From positions 496,001 to 560,000 of the forward strand of contig NZ_CP014281.1 of assembly GCF_001553195.1 (NCBI RefSeq): DNA of 64,000 nt. Direction: 5' to 3'. Source of the DNA: Mycoplasmopsis canis PG 14. GTDB lineage: Bacteria > Bacillota_I > Bacilli_A > Mycoplasmatales > Metamycoplasmataceae. The notes below the pieces were generated by a model. It ran no database searches and was not told the DNA's origin. It saw only the letters and a program-made list of their open reading frames with translations. The translations under genes were made by a program, and so were the position numbers. This document shows positions 46,790 to 57,572 of the stretch, piece after piece. Within the stretch, counting starts at the first letter, position 1, and each line of letters opens with the position of its first letter.

Positions 46790-48536
46790 CGTCAAAATTA
46801 CTTAAATCAATATTTTCATCAAGTCCATAACTAGCAAGGTCTGTATCAACTTTGAAATCTTTAATTTTTTTGTATTCTTTTACAATATTTTTTTCTTCAG
46901 ATTTAGAAACAGATTTTTTGTCTGAGCTAATTTCATCTACTTTATTATTATCAACAACTTCATCCTCGAACTCTTCGCCTTCAGCTGCGAATTCAGGATC
47001 TCAAACATAATTTCAACTATCTTCAGAATTATCTTTATCATCATAGTAACTTACTTCATTCAAGTTTGTATCATTTTCTGATAATTCATTGTTGAATTTA
47101 TCAAACATATTATTGATTTCCTCTGATTTTATGAATGATGAGCCCTTAGAATTTGGTTTAGCAGCAGATTTTTGAGATTTAATTAATTCTTGAGCAGCTT
47201 GGTCCTTTGCTATAAATGTTTCTAAATCATCATTAAAGTTGCTTAATGCAATTTCTAATTCCTTAGAATCTAAAAACTTGGCTGTATGAGATTTTTTATT
47301 TGATTTTGTTTGTGTCTTTTTAAATAAACTTTTTTCAAATAAAGGATTTTCATTTAAATCAGAAAGATTTTGTTTATTATAAGGTAATTTTCTTTCATTA
47401 GCCTTATCTAAGCTCAGAACTTCAATTTTAATTTGAGTAAGCTTAGATGCTAACTCAACGTTAATACCTGATTTACCGATAGCTTTTGTTACTTCATCAT
47501 TTTTTACAATAACGAATGCCTTTTCAAAATTTTTAGTAACCAAAACATCAATAGGTTTAATTGGTGAAATAGCGTTTTTAATAAACTCTTTTTTATTATC
47601 TGAATATCTTATAATATCAAGTGATTCGCCCACTTTATGTGAAGCAGCAAGAATACGTTTAGCTCCTTCACCAAAAATAGAACCTATAATATCAAATTGA
47701 AATTCTCTATTAGGATTAGTTCTAACAGCAACTTTAGTTCTATTACCAGCATCTCTTTCTATTTTTACTATTTCAATATCGCCATTTTCTATTTCGAAAA
47801 TTTCCTCTTTTAGAGCTTTTTCAACTTCCTTAGGATCAATCATTGTGACCTCAAGCGGAGAAGCTGTCTTTTCAAGATTAATTTTTTCAAGTGTTACCTT
47901 TATTTTTGAACCTGGGTTTAACTTTTTGTTTTTATTCGCTTTATTTTTAGGGAGTAAAGCTCTAAAATGATCTCCGTCGTAATGAATCTCGATGTCATAT
48001 TCATGCCTTAAAGCTGTGTTAACTTCTGCATCAAAAGATTGACCTATTTTGTCTACAAAAATACTTTGAACTCTTTGTTGCTCAGCGTTTTTAATTTCTA
48101 ACTTGAATCCGTTTAAAATGGCCGCTTTTGATCTTTGGGGTAGATCATTGAAAATAAATTCAATTTCAATATCATCACCGTCTTCATATTTACTTTGCAA
48201 TTCGTGAGGTAGCTCAGAAATTCTTGAATAAATAAATTTTTGTATTTCTGAATCTGAACTTTCTTCAAGAATCATATTTGCGGTTTCGTCCGAAATTGCT
48301 TGACCTTTAATGTTTATAATTTTAGCCATCTTGTTAACTTCATCAATTTCAATTTTAATCACAGCTTCTGGGTCAAATGACTTATTAACAACTTTTTGAA
48401 TTTCACTTCTAAATATCTCTTTAATTGTTTCTAATGAAAGTTTTTTAGTTTCAGCATATCCATTTAAAACTTCGTAAAAACTAATTTGTTCATTTACTAA
48501 AAAATTAACAACTTTTGTTTCTTCTTTTTTTCTCAT
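46773..48536 (-). CDS. nusA: Transcription termination/antitermination protein NusA
   Basis: 587 residues. The N-terminal RNA polymerase-binding domain is followed by the S1 domain (about 130-200), KH1 (GSIFGEGAKRILAAS...) and KH2 (VTKAIGKSGINVELASKLT). A long acidic, Ser/Asp-rich C-terminus of about 190 residues replaces the AR repeats and is a mycoplasma feature. Its stop lies inside ylxR. Confidence 0.95.
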
Positions 48537-48548
48537 TTTATTTCCTTC

Positions 48549-48977
48549 TTAAAATTTTATGTATTTTTCGATCTTTTGAATTGCATTTTTTTTTAATGAA
48601 ATTTTTCTTATATTACCTTTTTTATTTCATTGAACTTTTATTTCTTCTTCATTTGTATCTAGCAATTTTGCAATAATGCTTTCATTTCCTTCAAAACTTT
48701 TTGCAAAAAATATTTTCAAATCTTTACCTATGTAGTTGCTAATATTTTGAATAGATATTTCAATATCTTCTCCTTTTGATAAAACTTCTAAAAAATATTC
48801 ATCCGAAAATCAATCTTGCGAATCTAAAAATTCACTAATTTCTTTTGATATTTCTTCAACTTTCTTTAAATCCGTAAAATCAACCACTACCTCTAACGTT
48901 TTTCCAAAAGTATTTGTTTGCTTTGCGGATAATATTAAGTCACCAAATTTATCAGATAACATTTTTTTATAATCCAT
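48549..48977 (-). CDS. rimP: Ribosome maturation factor RimP-like protein
   Basis: 142 residues. The sequence is divergent (LEVVVDFTDLKKVEEISKEIS, FLEVLSKGEDIEI), but position at the head of rimP-nusA-ylxR-infB supports the call. The ATG at 48977 (MDYKKMLSDKFG) has AAGGAG upstream, so the longer upstream frame is rejected. A TGA Trp lies at about residue 56. Confidence 0.8.
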
Positions 48978-49001
48978 GTAAAACTCCTTAAAAATAGCAA
49001 A

Positions 49002-49020
49002 GAGTTGCACGTGGCAACTC
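49002..49020 (-). promoter_or_regulatory. Leader hairpin upstream of rimP-nusA
   Basis: A 7-bp stem GAGTTGC/GCAACTC with a 5-base loop, 25 bases before the rimP ATG, followed by a U-rich stretch. It could be an attenuator of the nusA operon. Confidence 0.45.
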
Positions 49021-49089
49021 CTCTTTATGATTCGTATATTTAAATTATACACTAATGTTTAATTAATATTTTGTTTTTAATTAAAAAAA

Positions 49090-49103
49090 CTTGCAATTGC
49101 AAG
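49090..49103 (-). terminator. Terminator after rpsT
   Basis: A palindrome CTTGCAATTGCAAG followed by a U-run on the minus strand, 14 bases after the rpsT stop. Confidence 0.6.
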
Positions 49104-49116
49104 CTTTTATAATAAT

Positions 49117-49377
49117 TTATTTTGATTTGTTAACAAATTGATCTAAACGTGAATGTTTTCTTGCACCTTTGTTTGCGTGGAAAACACCTTTAGAAACAGC
49201 TTTGGCAATAACGTGGTGTGCATTAGCAACCAATGCTGCAGCTTTTTCATCTTTAGCTAAAACAGCTTCTCTAGCTTTACGAATAGCTGTTTTTACACGA
49301 GATTTCATAGCAGCATTTTTTTGACGAGCTTGTTCCATCTTAGCAATGCTTTTTACTTTAGATTTAATATTAGCCAT
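49117..49377 (-). CDS. rpsT: 30S ribosomal protein S20
   Basis: 86 residues, highly basic and helical, MANIKSKVKSIAKMEQARQKN at the start and KGVFHANKGARKHSRLDQ at the C-terminus. GGGAGG lies 5 bases before the ATG. Confidence 0.95.
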   Translation of the reverse strand: MANIKSKVKSIAKMEQARQKNAAMKSRVKTAIRKAREAVLAKDEKAAALVANAHHVIAKAVSKGVFHANKGARKHSRLDQFVNKSK

Positions 49378-49490
49378 AATGACCTCCCTTTTTCTAAGTT
49401 TTGAAAAATCTTTATTATTATAATAAAAAAATGATAAAGCAAAACAAAATTAATTAAATTTCATTTTAAAAAATTAAATTGAGTTATCTA

Positions 49491-50726
49491 TTAGTATGTT
49501 AAATTATATTCATCTTTAACAATATTTTTTTTCAATAATATCAATATCGGCATTAATGAATTAACGATAAGTACATAAATAGGAATAGCAATCACCGATC
49601 TTAATATAATAGGAACCATAATAATCAAATATCTATCAGAAAGTAAATAACCCTTTCCTAAATATCTATTTGCGTATTGGATGAATGCTATCGGTCCTCA
49701 AATCCATCTTGCGACAACAATCACAAAAAATACTAAAAATATTGAAAGTAGTAAATATAAATATTTTTGTTTTTTCGCTTCGCTTGAAACAGAGAAGTAT
49801 ACAATAACCACTATATTAAAGATCACAAATAAGAATAGTGTCAATGATAATAAACCTGAAAATACTCCAACACCTAACCTGCTTAAACCAAATGTTTTAG
49901 AAATTTTTATACCTTTTGGATCATTCATGTTTAACACAAATGTATAAATCAATGCAGCAAATGCAAGAATTAAGAAAATTTCCATTACAATTATTGATAA
50001 TTTTTTGTTTTTCTTGAATAAATCAAGAAACAGACCAATTAATATGGTCATTATCACAGGTACTATAGCATATACTTCATGATAAAAACCAATTCTACCA
50101 GCTAATAGCAAACTAAAGAAATCTGCTATAAATGATAAAAATGCACCTTTAAATTTACCGAAAAATATGGCAAATATAATATAGAAAATAAATTCAAAGT
50201 CAAGTCCAATTATTCTTAATGGGGTGTAATTTTTTATTGCTGTCATAATAAAAAATATTGATAAAAGAACTGCTGCTAACGAAATGTCATAAATGGTAAA
50301 TTTTATCCGATTCTTTTTTGTTCCTACTTTTCAATTTGAAATAATTATCCCGTTTTCTTCGAACAGAGAAAAAAGAAATAATAATCTATAAATATCTAAA
50401 ATAGGTAGAAAAAAAGAAAAATAAACTTTTTTTCAAGTAAAAAATTTTTGATCTTCAAAATAAATTAAATCCCTTATGCCGCTTCAAAATTTGTTCTCAT
50501 ATAAATAAAAAAATAAATTTACAAAGAAAATGAAAATGACAAATATTCATAAGGAAGTTAAGTAAAAATTATGAACTATATTATTTTTAAATAAAAATGG
50601 ATTAAAAATTTTTGTAGTTATTAAAACCGCTAGTATTAGCAAAATAATGAATAATATTTTAAAAAAACCTATCGCTAATATTGAGTTTTTTATATTATTA
50701 AAATTGTTTATTTGTTTTGTGTTCAT
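49491..50726 (-). CDS. ECF transporter S-component-like membrane protein
   Basis: 411 residues with about eight membrane segments. Residues about 160-250 look like an S component: RIIGLDFEFIFYIIFAIFFG, then KFKGAFLSFIADFFSLLLAG with the small-residue/Gly pattern, and a following VPVIMTILIGLFLDLF helix. The N-terminal 150 residues are an extra membrane domain. The substrate is unknown; an EcfA/EcfT pair is not in the window. Several Trp are TGA. Confidence 0.65.
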
Positions 50727-50786
50727 ACAATGAATTTTAACACACTTAAAAAGTTTAAAAAAATAAATAACAAATAAAAAAGTTAT

Positions 50787-51756
50787 TTATTTTTTTACTT
50801 TAAACAAGGGTTCTTTTAACGAATTAAAGTTTTGCTTAATATTTTTAATCCTTACTTTTGTTATCATTAAATATTTATTAATTTCAAATTCTACACAAGT
50901 TAACGTAATGTAAAGAATATATAGCAATATATAAACAAATATCCCTGCTATGCTGAAAATCAATGGCGAAAGTGGTCACATTGAAAATTTTCCTAGCGTC
51001 GAAATCCCTGTAGAACCTAGATAAAACCAGTTTGAGTTTCATTCAATTTTTGTTTTATCATCTAAGTTTTTAGTCACGAAATATAAAATAACATTCAATA
51101 TAACAACAATACATAATAAAGTAAGCAAGTACATTGCACCTCTTAAGAAGACTGATGTTGTAATTTTTGCTTTTTCTCAATATATAATATGAGTAAATAC
51201 TGGGATAATAAAAACAAATGAATGAGCTAAAATAAAATCTAACACCATCATATCCAACATTGTAACCGGCTAATTCATATTCTTTTGTCCCTGGAACTAA
51301 ATCATGGTATTTAATATCATCAGCAATAACCTCAGGTATTACACCAAGATTAACAAATAAAAACCCTAGAACAGCACCTATTATTGCAATTGGACTAAAT
51401 AAATTAATTTTATATCCTTTTCTAAAAATAAATAAGACTGGTATTAAAAAGGTAAAGAAACGACACAAATGCAATGGAATCAATTCTGATTTAAAAGGAA
51501 AATCTATAAATATCAAGAAAAATAATCTTAAAAAATTAAAGAATAGCGCTATAAAACCAATAAGCATCAATAATTCTTCTAATGATAAAAGATTAAAAAT
51601 AAATCTTCTTTGACTTTCGTTAAAATAAGTGTGAATTTTTTTTCTATAAATAAACATAATTAAAACAATAAAAATTGCAATTCCGAAAAATATATAAAAG
51701 ATACCCTTTGAACTTTCGAAATCTACAATATTTCTTCTATAATGTAAGAATCCCAC
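50787..51756 (-). pseudogene. YwaF/TIGR02206-type membrane protein, frameshifted
   Basis: A multi-span membrane protein. The first 170 residues are in one frame (ELIPLHLCRF typical of the family, then AGYNVGYD). After a +1 slip at the GG of 51245-51246 the family sequence goes on in the next frame (VLDFILAHSFVFIIPVF..., down to a stop at 50787). Dropping one G gives a 322-residue protein. As read, translation ends at 51070 after nonsense sequence. The family function is unknown. Confidence 0.7.
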
Positions 51757-51806
51757 AAAACCTCCTAATGTTTAAATTATATTTAATTTATTAAAAAAAA
51801 TAAATA

Positions 51807-52217
51807 TTATAAGTTTTGTCTTAAATTTGGACTTTTTTTATATATGTAAGTTAACTTTACATTTGAATTGTAATCATCGAACAATTTTTTTATGTTCTCT
51901 AATATTTCAAGTTCCTTTCTTTTTCCTATCTTATTTTCATCAACTACTTGTTCATCCAAAAAAATATTATTTTCTAAATTTTTTTTAGAAATTTTATAAA
52001 AACGATCCAAATTCAACTCAAAAGCATTTTCCTTTTCATTATAAACGTTCAATGCTGTCTCTTTCGACTTTTTTGTCGAAATAACACCAAACAAAACATC
52101 ATCAACCATATCAACAACTGGCATTATAAATTCACAATCTAATTTTGAAAAATTTTCTATGCCGTCTCTTAAATTATTTTTAAGTTTGTATATATTAAAA
52201 ATTTTTATTTTTTTCAT
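51807..52217 (-). CDS. Hypothetical protein
   Basis: 136 residues, no recognised family, no membrane segment. The first half is mixed (DCEFIMPVVDMVDDVLFGVIS), the second half charged and helical. AGAGG precedes the ATG. Its upstream region is now the left direct repeat of the IS insertion. Confidence 0.65.
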   Translation of the reverse strand: MKKIKIFNIYKLKNNLRDGIENFSKLDCEFIMPVVDMVDDVLFGVISTKKSKETALNVYNEKENAFELNLDRFYKISKKNLENNIFLDEQVVDENKIGKRKELEILENIKKLFDDYNSNVKLTYIYKKSPNLRQNL

Positions 52218-52240
52218 TTTACCTCTTTTCGATTTTTAGA

Positions 52241-52278
52241 TAATAAAAAAATCTAGATGAACTAAAAGTGTACAAAAT
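52241..52278. repeat. Left direct repeat flanking the IS (target duplication)
   Basis: 38 bases that abut the left IS end exactly and recur as 37 bases at 54141-54177, differing only by one A in an A-run. Confidence 0.88.
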
Positions 52279-52311
52279 TGTAGAATAACATGTATTTTGA
52301 GCTTATTTTTG

Positions 52312-52432
52312 AACATTTAACTCCTTATTTAGGAGTTAAATGTTTTTTCATTTTTTATTTATAGAAGTCTGCACTTTTTTGAAAAAAAGTGGCAAAAAAC
52401 TTAAGCAAAAAAATTTTTTTATTTTTTTGCTT
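52312..52432. terminator. Stacked hairpins at the left end of the IS
   Basis: Three inverted repeats: a perfect 14-bp stem at 52312-52344 followed by T-rich sequence on the plus strand, CACTTTTTT/AAAAAAGTG at 52372-52391, and a 12-bp stem at 52403-52432. They should end transposase transcripts and shield the element from transcription entering from outside. Confidence 0.65.
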
Positions 52433-52527
52433 TTTTAAATTTATAAATTTACGCATTTTTTCTAAATTTCCCTACATCAAAAGAGCAATTTTTATTTTTA
52501 AAATTTTCATAAAAAATATTAAAATTA

Positions 52528-54057
52528 TTATGCATCAATTCTTATATCATCATTGATGCTTCTGTGCAATGCTCGGAGTATGCTTAAGTATTCGGACATG
52601 ATTTTATTAGCTTCAAGATTACTATCTTGCGCATTCACGGAAATACTATTAAATTTTGAGATATATAATTCAAGAGTTTTAAAAAATGAATTTGTTTTAT
52701 TATAGATAAATGCTAGTTTCCCTACGGCTGGAATAGAGTAATCTAATCCTTTCTCTAAAGCTCACATTTCTGTTAAACTTAGATATTTTCCGTTAGGTTC
52801 CTTAGCAAAGTATTTTTTATCATTATATTTAAAATACAAATTATCATCCGAAGAATGCACTAATAAAACGTCAGAATTATAAGGGAAGATAATTCTTTTG
52901 TTATACATATCAAAGGCTGCGTAATTTTTACCTTGGTATCTAACAACACCATTTAAAACTTTTCTATTAATCTCTAAATCAACGGCTCAATTGCCGTTTT
53001 TCTTTCCCTCTTTTTGAAAAACATTTTGTTTAGAAATTATTTTTTTATTCCTGATATTGTAATAATTTTGAAATACTTCATTATTTTTCTTCAAATCATC
53101 AATATTTTTATATCCGTTTTCGTGAATAAGTAACGGATATTGGTCTAGTGATGTCCTAAAAGATCTTTCAACATGTGGTTTATGTTTTGGATTTGATGAA
53201 CTTAGTACTTCTATTCCCTTTTTATTTAAAACTTTTTCAAAGACTGTTTGTGTGTTTTCGCTTCCTCAAAAACTTCTTCTTTTATCAGTATAGATTTTCT
53301 TTGGGAATCCATACTTTTTAAATACAATTTCTAGTAGTCTTTGATATCCTAATGTTGTTTCTTGTTCTTCGAATCATGCTGCTAACAATGTTCCTGTTGC
53401 TACATCTATTGCATGATAAAGATATAATGGTTTATCATTTTTCAAGTATGGTTCAAGTTGTGCATCAATCTCAACAATTTCGCCGAATTTTAGATTTTTC
53501 TTTAGATTTAAAACTTGTCTTTGTTTTTCGTTTTGTTTAATCTGTTGATAATAATTTTTTAATATCAATGTTATATCTTCTGAGGTTTTTTTCTTTGATA
53601 ATCTTGCAACCCTTCTTCCTCTCTTGGTTGTATGTATATTAAATAAACCTAATTGATTAAATCTCTTAACTAAAGTTTTGTAAGAAATTTTTTCTCTTAT
53701 AAAAGAACCATACTCAGAATTGAAGTATGTTTTAATTGAAAGTTGATTATTTGTTAGATCTCTATTCAAAATAAACTGACATGTTTCTAAATAATTTTTA
53801 AAGACTAATTCTATTTCTGCATCAGTTATTTTGTAATTTCTTTGATGATATTTATTTTTATGTGAGACAACAATTTCTTTTTTGCTTTTAATAACTTTTT
53901 TATATCTTTTTACAGTTGATAAACTAAGGTTTGTAATCAAGCTAAGATAAGATAAAGATTTTTCGATATTTTCAGCAATCAATTTTAAAGATTGTTGTTT
54001 TTTTATTTCAAATTTTGTTAAATTTTTATACTTAAATAAGTTGTGTGTTATTTTCAT
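52528..54057 (-). CDS. DDE transposase of the IS element
   Basis: 509 residues, complete. An N-terminal helix-turn-helix (about 28-60, LSYLSLITNLSLSTVKRYKK) and a helical linker are followed by an RNase H-fold catalytic core with a DDE set: Asp 198 (VEIDAQLEPYL), Asp 258 (KIYTDKRRSFWG) and Glu 297 (KPHVERSFRT). The C-terminal 150 residues are likely DNA- or partner-binding. Trp codons are TGA, so the element has long resided in mycoplasmas. No Shine-Dalgarno is clear at the ATG. Confidence 0.9.
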
Positions 54058-54140
54058 AAATAACTTATACCACTTTCTTGTTAAATAGGCTCATTTTATA
54101 TGAGATTAATATGTGGCTCAAAATATATGTTATTACACAT

Positions 54141-54177
54141 AATAAAAAAATCTAGATGAACTAAAAGTGTACAAAAT
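54141..54177. repeat. Right direct repeat flanking the IS (target duplication)
   Basis: 37 bases directly abutting the right IS end, copying 52241-52278 with one fewer A. It lies 11 bases upstream of the efp -10 box. Confidence 0.88.
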
Positions 54178-54188
54178 AATATTTATAG

Positions 54189-54194
54189 TATAAT
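54189..54194 (+). promoter_or_regulatory. -10 box of efp
   Basis: TATAAT 38 bases before the efp ATG and just downstream of the right direct repeat. Confidence 0.6.
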
Positions 54195-54232
54195 AAATAA
54201 AAATATAAGATTGATAATCAGAAAGAGGAATT

Positions 54233-54796
54233 ATGATTAATGTAAACGAATTTAAACCAGGTATTACTTTCCAAGATGAAGGAGATATTTTTGTTGTTTT
54301 AGAAGCGCAACACTCTAAACAAGGACGTGGACAAGCTAATGTTAAAGCTAAAGTAAAAAATTTAAGAACTGGATCAACAACCATTAAATCTTACACAGGT
54401 GGTGATAAAGTTAAACCTGCGCACATCGATAAAAGAAAAATGGATTACTTATATTCAGATGGTGAAAATATTATCTTAATGGATAGAGAAACTTATGAGC
54501 AAATAGAAATAGCTTTAAATCGTGTTGAATGAGAGCTAAATTTCTTAAAAGAAGGTATGGAAGTTCAAATTAGAAAATTCCAAGACGAAGTTTTAGATAT
54601 TGAATTACAGGCTAATGTATCATTAGAGGTTACATCAGCACCTGATGCAGTAAAAGGAAACACAACAACAAATCCACAAAAAAAAGTTATTGTAGAAACT
54701 GGATTTGAATTAGAAACACCTATGTTTATTAAAGAAGGTGATGTAATTATCATTTCTACTGAAACTGGAAAATACGTTGGAAAGAATAACAAATAA
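54233..54796 (+). CDS. efp: Translation elongation factor P
   Basis: 187 residues. It has the KOW-like N-terminal domain (INVNEFKPGITFQDEGDIF, EAQHSKQGRGQANVKAKV with Lys at the modified loop) and two OB-like domains, ending with FIKEGDVIIISTETGKYVG. It rescues ribosomes stalled at polyproline. The stop overlaps the next ATG by one base. Confidence 0.96.
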
Positions 54797-55107
54797 TGTC
54801 AAATTGAATTAATGTTCCATATCATTCAAATCAAGTTTATATCGTTAGAGAAAGTGCGATTAGGGACGTTTTGAAAAACTTAATAACACAGAATAAGAAA
54901 GTTAAAATGTCTTCTTCATCAAAAATTTTAATTGATGAGAAGCACTTAGATTTACAAGTTTTTTTAGATATAAAAATTAAAAAAGTAGAAATGAATGATT
55001 CATATAACATAATTAAAAATTTAGTCGCATCAGTTGAAGAAGCAGTAAGAAAATTAATTGACAAAAAACCAAAAAATGTTCAAATTTCTTTAATTGGGAC
55101 ATATTAG
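54796..55107 (+). CDS. Small Asp23-like protein
   Basis: 103 residues: VYIVRESAIRDVLKNL, then LDLQVFLDIKIKKVEM, a helix SVEEAVRKLI and a last strand KNVQISLIGTY. The pattern resembles the Asp23/DUF322 fold. It is translationally coupled to efp (TAATG) and to the next gene (TAGTG). Function unknown. Confidence 0.6.
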
Positions 55108-55430
55108 TGAAAAAAGAATTAAACTCACCGGAAGATTTTGCTATTTTAAGATCTTTGTTTATTCGAGATGTTGAAAAAGAATTAAAAAAAAATAATAAAA
55201 AAAAGCAGACACCAAAAAGACAAAAATATAATAATCTTCTTAATGGGTTGTTAAAACAACTTAAAAATTTTGAAATAAAAAATCAAGACCTTAAAATAAA
55301 TAAAATTGCATTTGAAAAAATTAAAAGAGATGAATATTTAGCTCATATTAAATGATATTTTATTTCTGGGTTAATTATTTTTATAATTTTAACTATTTCA
55401 ATAATTTTGATAGGAATATATTTAAAATAA
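55107..55430 (+). CDS. Small single-pass membrane protein
   Basis: 107 residues, GTG start overlapping the previous stop by one base. About 80 charged, Lys-rich residues are followed by one C-terminal membrane helix (ISGLIIFIILTISIILIG). The pairing with an Asp23-like protein recalls membrane anchors of Asp23 in other Firmicutes, by position only. Confidence 0.6.
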
Positions 55431-55431
55431 A

Positions 55432-56430
55432 ATGTTTAAAAAAATTGTTAAAAAAATTAAACAATGAAACTTAAGGGATTGAACAACATTTTTTATCGGG
55501 TTAATCTTAATTAATTTATATATCTTTGCAGTGTTTTGAAATTGATATGATGAATCAAGAAATATTTGACTTACTTATAATAAAAATCCGGATATTATTG
55601 CTAAAATTAATGAATTAGCCAGAAATGCCACAACTAATGAGGAAAAAGGAAGGATTTACTTAACACTTTTACCTAATGCAACTGAAAGCTTATGAGGTGG
55701 TACATCCTATTTTTACACATTTATAAGTAATGTTTTAATGGGTTCATCTATTATGTTTTTTCCTTTTTTCAAAAACACTAAATTAGGGCAAAGATTATAT
55801 TTTGGCAGCATTGTTTTTATTATAAGTGTTGTTTTAGGTTTTTGAGGTGGAGTTTTAGTCGATAAAGAATTGCTTGGAAAAATGAAAGTTAATGATTTTC
55901 CAAGAACTTTAATATGACACGCTATAGCTCCAGGATTAGGCATTCTTACTTTATTTTGACAAAGAAAAAATATAAGAATAAGTAACAAAATAATTTGAAG
56001 TTTATCTATTTATCCAATAATATATTCAATTTTTATGGTTGCTATATACATGTTTGGATATAAGTTTATGAACCTACATAAAGAAGCTTTTCTTCCAGAT
56101 TTTTATAATATAAATGATCCCAACAATCCTATTCCACAAGAATATAATTCAGAAATAGAAAGAGGAATTGTATTTTACTCTATAATTTCTATTTTAAAAC
56201 CTTTTGGTTATTCAGGCGACAATAATTATGTAAGAATTGTTTTATTAATTTTGATGACATTGTTTATGATTATGATGGCTCCTACAATTGGTTTTATTGT
56301 TAGAAAATTTTGAAGAATTAAACAACCAAATCAAAAGAGTTTGCCAAAATTAATATTTATAGATAAGGATTCAAAAATAAAAGCATTTTTTGAAAAAAGA
56401 AAAAACAAAAATATTGCTACTAACAAATAG
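55432..56430 (+). CDS. Polytopic membrane protein (DUF1600-like)
   Basis: 332 residues with about seven membrane helices. Motifs include SLWGGTSYFYTFISNVLMG, GVLVDKELLGK and an intramembrane WHAIAPGLGIL with a conserved-looking His. It looks like the mycoplasma-specific DUF1600 family; substrate or role unknown. It starts one base after the preceding gene and ends the efp cluster. Many Trp are TGA. Confidence 0.65.
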
Positions 56431-56445
56431 TAATATTTTTTAAAA
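56408..56445 (+). terminator. Terminator after the efp cluster
   Basis: A 10-bp stem AATATTGCTA/TAGTAATATT (one G-U pair) followed by T-run. Confidence 0.65.
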
Positions 56446-56478
56446 ACATGTTAAAATGTAATCACACAAAAGGAGCAT

Positions 56479-57480
56479 ATGAATAAAGAAAAATACATAG
56501 CTTCATACTTTAAAAAGACACAAACAATTTTAAGTAATGAGCTACCAAATAATAAAATAATTATGCAATTCTTTCAAAGACAAGATAATTCTTTATTAGC
56601 CGGAATGGGAGAAGTTTTATCTCTACTTGAGGAAGTTACAGACACATCAAAATACATCATACGTTACTTACCTGATGGTTCTAAAATAAATAACCTTGAT
56701 ATAGTTTTAGAATTAGAAGGTAATTACCAAGACTTCGGAATTTGAGAAGGAATGATTGATGGAATTTTAGCCAGAAGTACTTCTATTGCTACTAATGCTT
56801 ATAAATGCAAGGTTGCCGCTGGCGACAAGAAAGTTATATTTATGGGTGATAGAGCTGATCATTATATCAATCAAGAAGTTGATGGAAAAGCTGTTGCTAT
56901 AGGTGGCATTTCTCTTGTATCTACTTTAGTGCAAATGCAAAAATCAGAAAATAATGATAATGTTTTTGGTAGTATGCCTCACGTATTGATACAAGGTTTT
57001 GGTGGTGATGTTGTAGCTGCAACAAAAGCTTATCATAAAAACTTCCCAAATAATAAGCTAATTGCTCTTGTTGATTATCATAACAATGTAATTAGAGAAT
57101 CCCTAAAAATATGAGAAGCATTAGGCGATAAAGTATGAGGTGTTAGAATTGATACTTCTAAAAACATGGTTGACCACATGTTCGACGGAGAAGAACCTCA
57201 ATATGGAGTAAACCCTGAACAAATATTTAGATTAAGAAGAGCTTTGGATAATGCAGGTGCAGTTAATTATAAAATTGTTGTTTCTTCAGGGTTTGATGAA
57301 AAGAAAATTAAGTTATTTCAAGATTTAGAAGTTCCTGTTGACTATTATGGTGTAGGTCAAAGCATCTTTAAATTAACAAATTCTTTTTCAGCTGATGCAA
57401 CAATATTGAACGGTAAACCTGAAGCTAAAGAAGGCCGTGGTTATAGAAATAATTTAAATTTAATTACATATAAAAAATAA
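56479..57480 (+). CDS. pncB: Nicotinate phosphoribosyltransferase
   Basis: First step of NAD salvage from nicotinate, 333 residues, the short form. It has MQFFQRQDNSLLAGMGEVL, VIFMGDRADHY, the phosphate-binding DYHNNVIRESL, VWGVRIDTSKNM and VVSSGFDEKKI, with YGVGQSIF near the end. AAAGGAG lies 5 bases before the ATG. Confidence 0.9.
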
Positions 57481-57502
57481 TCCGCTAATGGATTATTTTT
57501 TA
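57476..57502 (+). terminator. Terminator after pncB
   Basis: Stem AATAATCC/GGATTATT overlapping the stop codon, with T-run. Confidence 0.75.
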
Positions 57503-57572
57503 AATTGTAAAGTCTTTAATCTGATTTATTTTTTATAAGTAAAATTAGGACTAATTTACACAATTTATCTTA

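Larger units (their letters stand above)
52279..54140 (-). mobile_element. IS1202-like (ISNCY-group) insertion sequence
   Basis: An 1,862-bp element. The 24-bp terminal inverted repeats lie at 52279-52302 and 54117-54140, match at 21 of 24 bases and both begin TGT. One intact transposase gene fills most of it. The left end, downstream of the transposase, holds three stacked hairpins. Direct repeats of 38 and 37 bp abut both ends, within or beyond the long duplications (about 24-29 bp) reported for the IS1202 group. Family assignment is by transposase layout and duplication length. Confidence 0.82.

Noticed and set aside
52241-54177. Integrated plasmid or phage with attachment sites
   Set aside because: The only gene is a DDE transposase, with terminal inverted repeats inside the direct repeats; no integrase.
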